Under the pieces are notes generated by a model. That model had not been told where the DNA came from and ran no database searches. It saw nothing but the letters and a program-made list of their open reading frames with translations. Shown piece after piece: positions 10,250-19,631 of a stretch of 64,000 nt of DNA (its first letter is position 1; every line of letters starts with the position of its first letter). The DNA is taken from positions 83,207-147,206 of the forward strand of contig QNGE01000119.1 in assembly GCA_008508345.1 (NCBI GenBank), written 5' to 3'. Position numbers and translations under genes: made by a program. Source of the stretch: Paragonimus westermani (lineage: Eukaryota; Platyhelminthes; Trematoda; Plagiorchiida; Troglotrematidae).

Positions 10250-10400
10250 GTGCACGGAAGCCAACTTTGTAAATGGTACGACACTTCGAATAGAAGAGAA
10301 TGCCCACCAGGTGTATCAACAGCACCGAGGCCGGCACGCAGATCGTTGAGAGAACGAGGGGAAACTGAACGCCTTTTGTTACGACTGGAACAATCTTCGC

Positions 10401-10411
10401 GGGGGGAGGAG
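10401..10411 (+). promoter_or_regulatory. Polypurine tract of the nested element
   Basis: GGGGGGAGGAG lies directly before the 3' LTR (TGTAGTGAGG). This is the expected plus-strand primer site of an LTR retrotransposon. Confidence 0.8.
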
Positions 10412-10716
10412 TGTAGTGAGGATAGACGGTCGCACCCTACTACTCACACCACTATTCAGTAACCGCATGGATCGAAATGATCGCGGGATAAATACGGGAG
10501 ACATATGGGAAGGATCGTTGGAAGGCAATTGATAGTTAATGGCTGTCGCCACATGACGGAACTGAGACATGGTGTCCAAAGCGACTGGTGCGTCCTCAGA
10601 AGAGTGCGGCGTGCAAATGAGTGTTTTTGTTCCTAGTCCCGTTGAGACGCTTAAGTGGTGTATTGGTTCCTCCAATAAAATAACCTCCGTGTCATCCGCC
10701 TTCTGGAGTCACAACA
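10412..10716 (+). repeat. 3' LTR of the nested Gypsy element
   Basis: Identical to 6152-6456 except for three substitutions (in GACGGTCGC, CCTCCGTG and GGAGTCAC). It is followed by CTCAGGG, where the outer element's pol resumes. Confidence 0.9.
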
Positions 10717-10945
10717 CTCAGGGATCCCCCGTCTCTGCGCGACCTCTCCGGTTGGCTCCCGACAAACTGAAACTCGCCAGGACAGAGTTTGAGCACATGT
10801 TCGAACTCGGAATAATATGCCCTTCCGACAGTCCATGGGCCTCACTCTTGCACATGGTCCTAAGAAGTCAGGTGACTAGCGCCCATGCGGTGCTTAACGC
10901 AGGCTAAACAAAGCAACCGCCCCTGACAATTATCCAATCCCACAC
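10717..10945 (+). pseudogene. Outer element: start of RT, broken
   Basis: Continues the outer pol after the nested insertion: GSPVSARPLRLAPDKL and FELGIICPSDSPWAS. One base is lost near 10858 (HMV), shifting to frame 2. There TAG (10877, where Trp is usual) and TAA (10895, where Tyr is usual) interrupt the RT fingers before the long frame from 10946. Confidence 0.7.
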
Positions 10946-13342
10946 ATGCAGGATTTAACGACTTGCTTACATGGAATAACCATATTCAGCAAGAGTGATT
11001 TAGTACGTGCATATCACCAGATCCCGGTAGCCAAAAAGACACCCAAAACCGCAGTTATAACCCCCTTTGGCCTTTTCGAATTTCTTCGAATGCCATTTGG
11101 CTTGAGCAACGCAGCTCAAACTTTCCAACGCTTCATACATGAAGTGACACGCGGTTTGGACTTTGTCTACCTTTATCTGGATGATATTTTGGTAGCCAGT
11201 TCTTCACAAGAAGAACACGTCACTCATCTCCGCCTCTTACTGGAACGTCTGACCCAACACGGTGTCACGGTTAATCCCACTAAATGCGAATTAGGTAAGG
11301 CTACGATAGAATTTCTGGGCCATAAGGTCTCAGAAAAGGGAATCGCCGCACTCACGGATAAAGTTAGAGCTATTCGTGAATACCCTGAGCCAAATTCCTT
11401 TAAGCAACTTCGTCGTTTTAGTGGTCTGGTCAACTACTACAGACGCTTCATACCTCATTGCGCGCACATAATGCAGCCAATGACTGATCTTCTCCGCGGA
11501 GGTGAACGCAAATTTCAGTTCACCGAAGCCGCACGCGCGGCGTTTGTTAAGCTCAAGGATGCGGTAGCCGAACTAGCTCTTCTTGCCCATCCTAATCCGA
11601 ACGCACCATTGTCCATTGTGACCGATGCTTCGGACACAGCTGTTGGTGCTGTTTTACAACAGCTCGTTGAAAAACAGTGGCAACCTTTAGCTTTCTTCTC
11701 TAAACGCTTACAACCCGCGGAATCTCGCTATAGCACTTTCGGTAGAGAATTGTTAGCAATCTATTTGGGCATCCGCCATTTCCGCCACTCAGTGGAAGGC
11801 AGGACCTTTGCTATTTACACCGACCATAAACCGCTAACCTACTCCTTAAACACTTCATCCGACAGGTATTCCCCAAGGGAAGTTAGGCACCTGGACTATA
11901 TCTCTCAGTTCACGACTGATATACGACATGTCTCAGGTGCCGAAAACACTGTCGCGGACGCTCTTTCACGCGTCCATAACCTCAGCGCAGCTGCTGACCA
12001 CGGTATCGATTTGGCAGCAATGGCTGCCGCACAAGCCACTGACCCTGAGATCGAGCATCTCCGCCAGAAGAGCTCTCTCACCATTCAGCCAGTACCTCTG
12101 ACATCTTCAGAGGGGACAATCCTCTGCGACACTTCACAGGGCACACCCCGCCCCGTAGTGCCTGCACCTTTTCGCCGCGCAGTGTTTGAAACACTGCACA
12201 ATTTGTCTCACCCTGGCATACGCGCTTCAGTCAAACTTGTCACGGAACGATTCGTGTGGCCCAAGATAAACCATGACGTCCGCAACTGGAGTCGTTCTTG
12301 CCTACGATGCCAACGTTCCAAAGTCCACCGTCACACAAAGAGCCCCCATGGTACCTTCCCCTTGCCAGTCGCACGTTTTCACCACGTGCACGTTGATCTG
12401 GTAGGCCCCTTACCACCTTCAAATGGCTCTATTTATCTGTTGACGTGTGTCGACCGCTTCACAAGATGGCCTGCAGCCATACCGCTACCCAACTGCTCAT
12501 CAGAAACAGTAGCCAGCGCCTTTCTGGAACATTGGGTGGCACAATTCGGTTGTCCAGCAGTGGTGACCACAGATCGTGGATCACACTTTGAAGGACATTT
12601 CGCAGCCCTCTTAAATACGTTAGGAAGCAAGCACATCCGAACTACGGCTTACCACCCGGCAGCAAATGGCATGGTCGAGCGTTTCCATCGCCAGCTAAAA
12701 GCGGCCCTTAGCGCACATGCCAATCCCTCGTGGAAAGAGGCACTGCCGTTAGTTCTTTTAGGGTTGCGAAACACAGTAAAAGAAGACCTAAACGCTACTG
12801 CAGCCGAACTAGTTTTTGGTTGCACACTTAGATTACCAGGTGAACTCGTCTCACCTGCACCTTCAGCACCGTACGATTACGGCAGCTATACATCTCGTTT
12901 GGCGCATCACATGCGAAAGCTGCGTCCGGTGCAGCCTAGAGAGCACTCTTCAACCGTGCACATGCACGCTAAGCTATCCTCTTGCACGCATGTCTTTCTA
13001 CGTACGGACGAATTACGGCGACCACCGCAACCCCCATACACCAGCCCCTATCGTCTCCTCGCAGGAGACACGAAAACCTTCTCCGTTAGCCGAAACGGCA
13101 AACGTGGAGAAGTCTCTGTCGACAGGCTGAAACCAGCATTTACGGGAGAAATATCAGCCATCCCTTCATCGACAACTAGCGTTCCACGTCCGAACCCCTG
13201 GTGGCAGCAGAAAGCGTTCCGCCCCCGGAACCTAATACAGTTGTCAGTACTCCCGCAACTCCGACCACTGCTCCCACAACCTCTAGGCATAATCGTCTTG
13301 GTAGGGAGCTGCGCAAGCCCGTACGATTTGCAGAGTATGTGA
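10946..13342 (+). CDS. Outer Gypsy pol: RT palm, RNase H, integrase (long open frame)
   Basis: A 798-residue open frame. RT: DLVRAYHQIPV and the catalytic YLDDILVAS near 11175. RNase H: VTDASDTAVGAVLQQ and YTDHKPLTY. Integrase: HHCC finger (HNLSHPGI ... CLRCQ), core Asp in VHVDLVGPLP, Asp in TTDRGSHFEG and Glu in NGMVERFH, so the DDE triad is complete. A C-terminal VSVDRLKPAF tail follows. The ATG is internal to the RT, not a true start; the N-terminal RT is broken upstream. Near 13190 the frame appears shifted, because frame 1 reads LGRELRKPVRFAEYV to a TGA at 13357, which is the usual Gypsy tail. Confidence 0.8.
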   Translation: MQDLTTCLHGITIFSKSDLVRAYHQIPVAKKTPKTAVITPFGLFEFLRMPFGLSNAAQTFQRFIHEVTRGLDFVYLYLDDILVASSSQEEHVTHLRLLLERLTQHGVTVNPTKCELGKATIEFLGHKVSEKGIAALTDKVRAIREYPEPNSFKQLRRFSGLVNYYRRFIPHCAHIMQPMTDLLRGGERKFQFTEAARAAFVKLKDAVAELALLAHPNPNAPLSIVTDASDTAVGAVLQQLVEKQWQPLAFFSKRLQPAESRYSTFGRELLAIYLGIRHFRHSVEGRTFAIYTDHKPLTYSLNTSSDRYSPREVRHLDYISQFTTDIRHVSGAENTVADALSRVHNLSAAADHGIDLAAMAAAQATDPEIEHLRQKSSLTIQPVPLTSSEGTILCDTSQGTPRPVVPAPFRRAVFETLHNLSHPGIRASVKLVTERFVWPKINHDVRNWSRSCLRCQRSKVHRHTKSPHGTFPLPVARFHHVHVDLVGPLPPSNGSIYLLTCVDRFTRWPAAIPLPNCSSETVASAFLEHWVAQFGCPAVVTTDRGSHFEGHFAALLNTLGSKHIRTTAYHPAANGMVERFHRQLKAALSAHANPSWKEALPLVLLGLRNTVKEDLNATAAELVFGCTLRLPGELVSPAPSAPYDYGSYTSRLAHHMRKLRPVQPREHSSTVHMHAKLSSCTHVFLRTDELRRPPQPPYTSPYRLLAGDTKTFSVSRNGKRGEVSVDRLKPAFTGEISAIPSSTTSVPRPNPWWQQKAFRPRNLIQLSVLPQLRPLLPQPLGIIVLVGSCASPYDLQSM

Positions 13343-14189
13343 ACATTTCTTATTTTTGAAAATGAAGTTTTTCCAACGTAAACATGCCAACATTCATATA
13401 CATCGTATGGTCTTCCTGCTCTTCTGAGCTTTGGTATGTGTGCACTAAACGATACTATTTCGTAAAAAAAAAAGAAAAGTTCCCATTTGAAAGCTAAATG
13501 ACTATCTGCCCATTTGTGAATTTTTCGAGATTTTTGCCCGCAAAATAAAACGACAAACTCTTTTGGTTCCTACGCTTCTGCAGTTTTCTGATGCATTGCC
13601 AGGTCCACAAACAAATGGCGGTTTGAGATCAGGCTCATCCGCGTACTAATTCTTTTTCTTTCTTGAGTCTATCAACTGCAGGCAGGATAATAAAAAAGAA
13701 AAGAAAACTAAAAGCAACGACACGCAAAGTGTAGTGTCCATGAAATGCCAACTGTAAAATTATTCATTCACCACCGGATAAGTTGACATGGTGAGTTATC
13801 AGTTTCTGCCTGTCCTGCGGATGCTTCACCGCGTTTTCTCTCTCTTCCAAACGATCTGGACATGGTGCGTGGAGAGACAACTCCCATCTACCTATCGTTC
13901 AGCACTGGACAAACCTACCCTCTTCCTCTCAAGAGTTTTTAGGGTTGGGTAGCCCACTGCTATAGAGAAGAAACACACCGAATACAAAACAACATAAATA
14001 AATGAACCATCCCAGCGCAGCAACTATTTTGGTCCGATCCAACTCCACCCCCAAACTTTGACATTCTCTACACGTGCAATCATCTTTTGCGTGTATCACC
14101 CTGTAACTGTAATCAGTCTAGAAGACGTGATATGTGATTTTTCCTCCCTCTGCAATAACGAAGGCTTGTGTAATACTTACTAGACTTTT
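13343..14189. other. 3' non-coding part of the outer element
   Basis: About 0.85 kb lies between the end of pol and the 3' LTR. It has an A-rich run near 13465 and no recognisable gene. Confidence 0.5.
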
Positions 14190-14199
14190 GGGGGAGAGC
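14190..14199 (+). promoter_or_regulatory. Polypurine tract of the outer element
   Basis: A mostly purine run (GGGGGAGAGC) directly precedes the 3' LTR start TGTGTAGCGAC. It supports the LTR boundary at 14200. Confidence 0.6.
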
Positions 14200-15258
14200 T
14201 GTGTAGCGACTATAATAAATAATATTTTGATAGTCGCATTCATCCGTACATTTTCGATTATTCTGGTTTTGTACCTATTTCTGGTTTAGTCCAGCTACCC
14301 ATTTCGTAACATCCGGCCCGGGGCTAAAAACACAACTCGCTCCGTGTCTCGCTAGCTTGACGTGTCTCTCTGTACTCTCTATTTTTCAGGGTCGGTAATA
14401 ATACACGAAGTCAACGCGCTGGGATTTGGCTTTTCATTGTCGATTGATTGTCGATAGTGATAACTGACTGGGTTTTATTTTGTTGGATCAGTTCCAACAT
14501 ATGTATATATACATACATATAAATAATTGTAAGTAAACCGTTGTGTAAATAAATATATATATGCAAACATGCATACATATATCTGTCTCTGCAACAGCAT
14601 GCATATATATACATCAGTATACATGTACATGTATACATATGTACATATATATACATATATATGTTAATAAGTATACGTGTATATATATAGATATGCAGAC
14701 GAGTACAAATGTATTATACATATATCTACACACATAAGTACTTATGTACATATCTATGTACATATATATGTATACTCATATACATAATATATATATATAT
14801 AATTCCATATACATATCTATATGAATACGTTCATCAGAGTGTATACATATATATATGTATGTATAGACTGTCGAACGTATTCATATAGGTGTGTCTATGG
14901 AATTATAAATATATATATTTACGTAAATAAGTATACATATATATGTATATATGTATTCATATATATATGTATATTTGCATATACCTATGTGTATATTTAT
15001 ACACGTGGATATACATACTACCTAGATGTATGTATAGGTATATGCAAATATATATACGTATATATATATGCTTTTTGTCACAATATACTTACATATCAAT
15101 CACCGCATGCTTTCACATGTTCGCAGATATTTCCCCACACACCTCAGGTATTCTGATACATATGGTCTACATATATATTACACACTTGTATATATTACAA
15201 GCATACTGCTTAGGCAACCAATGAGAAACTTCTGCTTCAAGGTCACTCAGCGTATTGT
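14200..15258 (+). repeat. 3' LTR of the outer Gypsy element
   Basis: Near-identical to 4784-5840, including the TA-rich interior and the 8-bp stem at the start. It ends at about ATTGTTA; the exact end is uncertain because the 5' copy runs into an N at the same point. Confidence 0.8.
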
Positions 15259-17790
15259 TAAGCGGTTCAAGTTATTTTTTCCCGGGTGTGAAAGGAAACC
15301 GGCTCCCCAACGAAAGCATGCTTCTTCGGTACAAAAAATCGACCGCCTTGACCTTGATTGTTTGCCGAACGCTGCTGTAAAACTTCAGAATAAACTTGCT
15401 CGTAACTAGTCAAGAACGTGTTCAGCGCCCATCTGTTGGTGGGCAAATTAACCGCTGAAAACAGGCCGTAGTATTTCTCACATGAATTTTGGTTCTGCTG
15501 CGGCTTTCCCAGAGGCGTTTTTTCTCTGCTGAGTTTGATAAGATGTGCTGGGCTCTGGCTGAGATCTATGTCTACTCTGACCAACATTGATCTGGTTGAA
15601 AAGTAGCTGTCCTATTATCCTCCCAAGTTGAACTGCGTTGGTCGCCTTTATTCTTGTTCCACCTATTGTTATCATTTCCATTGAAGTCGACCAGTCCGGG
15701 ACCTGTGGAAATCTAAGTCACACAACTAGATATTTTTCTCTTATACTTCAACTTGGATAACCCATATGTCATACAGTCCTTTGATCTACGCATGATCACT
15801 TTGCTCCAACCCAACTATCACCATTTGTTCCACTGAACTCCACTCCATACTATCGCCCACATGACCGATTAGTACCCAGTTGGGTAACTGTTTGGTTGGT
15901 TGTCATTTTGTTCCAAGGCAGAAACAAGTTGAAACCGTTAATTCTGCATGTAAGGTCACATTATTACGTTTTCGAAAACACCGAAATATATTTCACGCCA
16001 TGTGCATAGGTTTCATGGGGAATGGGGAAGATTGACTGTATCTGAAATCTGCTCGATTTGCCAACCTAATTGTGCTGAAACCGTTATATTTTCTAAGTAA
16101 AAACATGATGTTTGTCAGAATCATAGAGTGTGCGTTGTGGAAAGGCTTTCATTGGCACTTTTTAGGTGGAATACTTGTTTTTCATTTTCCAGGAAAGTCC
16201 AACTATTTGTGCGGGTTTGCGAGGAATCGTGATTGTCATCCATATACTGTTCACTTCGTATTTCACGCTAAGTCAGCCGGCTTCAATATTATACACTTTC
16301 TTTTCCGCCCAACAACAAAATAAATAAGAAGAACTGAGAGCTTACAGTCTTCTTTGAAGAACAGCCCACTACGGAGGTTAGGTTGTGAACAATTTTGTTA
16401 ACTTTATCAAAACGGAAAACAAAACTAATCTCAAGCAGAACGCCAAAATTCCGTCACCGTTCGCAAAAAATCATCTTGGAAACATATCTGGACCTAACGC
16501 ACTATGGTTTCATTAGCATTTGCGGGTCTCATGACAAAAAAAACCGGGAAGCATGAGTGATGATATTTTATCTAAAGCCCATCGGAACTGTTGCAAAAAC
16601 CCAGGAAAATGTGAACCATGAATGTACGAATTGTTGGTTCCGAAAATATGTAAATGGTGAAGACGTTGATGCTCGAAGGGAGCTGCTCCATCCGACTGAC
16701 TTGTCCTATGGACAACGTTTGATTATGAAGTCCGTGAAGACAATAGTAGGCGCTCCGTCCGGTGGACTTATGCGGTGAACGTCTTGGTGAGACTCATGGT
16801 GTGGACACTGAGGACAAAAATATGCGAGAGGTGGTGATGGGCCTGCATTCTGAATGTTTGGGACGCACGATGCTTGTCATCTTCAATTCTGTTGAACGAC
16901 TTCAGTGAGTCCTTTTGAATGGTGACCGGCTTGTAGGGACGATCGTATTCCGCATTGTACACGGAAGTCCTGGAACCCCATACACTGAATTACCACTTGC
17001 GTTACGCTCCTCAGAACAGCAGCTTTGTATCATAACTTGTTCCGTTTGTACGGTGAAACAACTGTCACCAACGCAGTCTGATTTCGCTCAACAACCTAGG
17101 GTAGGTGGCCAAGCCAACTTACATGGCCTGCTATTTGAGAATTTACGTGAGAGAGACTGGGGATCTTGGTGGGGTGTGACATTCCTGAAGAAAACTGTGT
17201 ACTAAAACGGGGGCTAGACAGCAGCGCTGAGTTCTTGCTGGTGAAAACGTTTAGCTGGACTTGAGTGGTTTGTGTTGTACCACGCCCCGGAATGAACATT
17301 TCGTCACATTTATCGGAGCACCCCAGATAATTTCAGCGACATGGCTCGGGCGATATGCGAGATGAAATTTGATGACGGAATCCCTCCAGACTGCGGAGAG
17401 CCTTTCAGGTGAGACTGACAGGCTATAAGTAGAACTAAAAGCATTAGACTACATGGCGACGGTTGTTTGACATAAACGGCTGAAAAACGCCTTCCCATGA
17501 TGAGTAGAGGGTGGACACGAGACTGGAATGTAGAAGTCAGTTTTTCCGGCTGTAACACTATGAGGCACGTCCAGAGATGCTGTATGAGTAATGGTGTCTC
17601 CACTACGGCACGAAGATCGCACCATCCGTTGCTTAACCCTGGTAGGCTCAAAGAGTCTTTGACTGTAGCGACCAACACCGCGGTGCGTCTTTGCAGAAGA
17701 CCTTAGTCCAGGGGCTAGGGCTTACTAACAGCTTGTCGAAAGTATATACACGCCTTCGTAAGTTACCGGTGGCCGTCTGTGGGAACCCTG
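15259..17790. other. No confidently recognised gene
   Basis: Two open frames on the minus strand (15267-15587, 15478-15681) are Gln- and Ser-rich without a motif I know. Plus frames near 16072-16323 and 16915-17205 are also unrecognised. Given the BEL/Pao RT piece just downstream, some of 16.7-17.7 kb may be decayed pre-RT sequence of that element, which is inference. Confidence 0.4.
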
Positions 17791-17794
17791 ATGA

Positions 17795-18180
17795 AAAGCT
17801 CTTGCAAATGACAGTGTCCCATCATGACAGATTTGCATTGACTTTTCCGTTGGTGAGTGTGTAATTCATTTGACGCGCCGCGAAAAATACTTACGAGCTG
17901 AGTATTCACCTGTTTGCTGCTGGCACATCACCATTTTGCGACAGCTTTACCCTACGCGAAATTACTTTGTGTAGCTTGAGGAACTTTCTACTGGAGAGAG
18001 CAGTCAGCGCAGGGGAAAACTCTTACGTGGATGACTGCCTGGTGTTCTTCCAATCAAGCTGCAGTACTGGAACCACTGCAGATTAATTTCAAACAACTGT
18101 ACGGCCAGACGGATTTAGTTTGAGCAAGTTCCTAACTCTAGTGAGGCCAACGAACATACACGCATATGAAGAAGAAATTA
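17795..18180 (+). pseudogene. BEL/Pao reverse transcriptase fragment
   Basis: The + strand reads SHHDRFALTF, then HLFAAGTSPFCDSFTLRE and NSYVDDCLVFF at about 18018-18050. These match the BEL/Pao RT pattern in which HxFGAxxSPFCAxFALR precedes YVDDCL. Stops and shifts lie on either side and no LTRs are visible, so this is a relic. Confidence 0.6.
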
Positions 18181-18769
18181 GTGATACTTAATCACGAATT
18201 TTGCCGCTGAGAGTCGGTCGGCTCTAAGCTTCGGGTGGTATGTGGCAGACGATTTCCTTCGGCTTCACGTAAGCCTTTCCCATATCGTTTATGCCAAAGG
18301 AGTAGTACGCTGTACCATCCTTTATAAATGACCGCGCTAACGATATTGCGTGCTTGCGGGCTGCCCCAATATCCCTGCCATCAAAGGATCGGTTGGGACT
18401 CATATATAAAGAAGTACGAACGAGTATGCTGGCAAGTTTGACGGAATAGTGTCAGAGTCGTGGATACCGTGGTATTGCTCAAAAGCACTGTCCCCGGACT
18501 TTCTTTAACAATCCCAATCGAATTACATGCGATCTGTGATGCTCCATAAGTATGGAACAGTGAGTTGTTTGAGGGTGGTTTTTTCAAAAAACGACAAACG
18601 GTTTGGTTACTCCGTAGGTGAGCCTAGGGTAACTTAGAGAAAGGTCATTACGACAAAAAGCTGAGGCTCACGGCAGCCGCCTTGCAATCCCAGCTGATGC
18701 ATTTTTCGGTTGATGGGATGGAACAAGGTGGTGTGAAATCTAGATTGCGTTCATGTGTTGGCCCGAAAA
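18181..18769. other. No gene seen
   Basis: No coding motif on either strand. It may continue the decayed BEL/Pao sequence upstream. Confidence 0.4.
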
Positions 18770-18990
18770 TTGATCGGCTGGTATACAAACTAGTCAGTCT
18801 TATGTACGTGTGTGTATGTATGTGTCCAGGTCATCACCGGAATTCACGCCCCACGAGTCACGTGGCTGCATTGCCACGGGCTCGTTGATCGCCCTTGGTT
18901 ATCTTTTTCGGATGGCGTTAGTGCACATGCTCTGGGTTGTGTGTTTGTTGCAAGAATATATCTACTACATACCGACTGGTGTCGCTAGAT
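18770..18990 (+). repeat. Dispersed repeat family A, copy 1
   Basis: Shares a collinear series of words with 49560-49825: TGTC(C/T)AGGTCATCAC, CCACGA(G/A)TCAC, CTTGG near TTTT(C/T)(G/T)GATG, GTGTG(T/C)TTG and TACCGACTG or TATTGACTG. Copies are diverged and have no coding capacity. The element class is unknown; it may be a SINE or a LINE tail. Confidence 0.55.
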
Positions 18991-19631
18991 ATGAACCCGC
19001 ATAACTATGGACCTGATGCAAACCCCTGACCAGCTTTAGACCAATCCTAACATGCATCCAGTTAATGGGTTCACGATTGCCCGAAAGCCTACAATTACAG
19101 AATACTTGGAGAGGGTGTAGGCTTTCAACTCTGCGCCCAAGGTCTATGAGAAACATAATTTGAAAACTATGCAAATCCACCTCATATAGTGCAGTCGAAG
19201 GCAATATATTGCACTGAATGTGGATACGAAAACATCTGTGAAGTAGGCCTTCTCGACACTGTATGAGCATCGAGGAGTATCACTTAACACCTACACAACG
19301 CGAGTGAAATTTTCTAATCAACGACTGAAAAATACTGAGAAGCTGGATAAATTCAATCCACGTCTGGAATTTGCTGTGTCAATTCGATTACTGTTCAGTT
19401 TCCCGGAAGAATGTCACATATTTTTAATTCCAACGGCCAAATCCCGGAATGATGGGCTCGAGGATTCAGGTAAAATTGATGTCAAAAGATTCCAGTAGGT
19501 TGCCTTAGAGTCGTGAATGTAACGTTTTTCTATCAAAGGTCGATATTCAGGGACAAACTAAGTGGTTTGCTCCCGTTGCGCTGCATACAGGTATTGCTCA
19601 GTTAAAGTCTTCAACATACGCCGATTTTCTG
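18991..19631. other. No gene seen
   Basis: No recognisable coding or RNA feature. Confidence 0.4.

Larger units (their letters stand above)
6152..10716 (+). mobile_element. Nested, defective Ty3/Gypsy retrotransposon (305-bp LTRs)
   Basis: A complete element layout: 5' LTR 6152-6456, primer-binding region, gag with zinc knuckle, protease, RT, RNase H, integrase, purine tract and 3' LTR 10412-10716. It lies inside the pol of the outer element. The LTRs differ at three of 305 positions. Coding is broken by several stops and at least one frameshift, and the integrase Glu is Lys, so this copy cannot encode a full enzyme set. The flanks are ACTAG and CTCAG, which fits a CTCAG duplication with one base lost but is not a perfect match. 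Confidence 0.85.
4784..15258 (+). mobile_element. CsRn1-like Ty3/Gypsy LTR retrotransposon, with nested insertion
   Basis: Two direct repeats of about 1.06 kb (4784-5840 and 14200-15258) bound protease-linker, RT, RNase H and integrase coding on the + strand. The domain order and wording (ARPLRLAPDKL, PYTSPYRLLAG, VSVDRLKPAF) fit the CsRn1-type Gypsy lineage known from flukes. A purine tract precedes the 3' LTR. The gag and N-terminal protease are missing: the 5' LTR passes through one N (5841) straight into the protease end. A second Gypsy element (6152-10716) interrupts pol. The LTRs differ by one substitution and one TA unit, which suggests very recent insertion or assembly reuse of one copy. 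Flanks show no matching target duplication. Confidence 0.8.

Noticed and set aside
4784..15258. The 1.06-kb direct repeats as a plain segmental duplication
   Set aside because: They bound Gypsy pol in the right orientation and a purine tract precedes the second copy, so LTRs are the better explanation.
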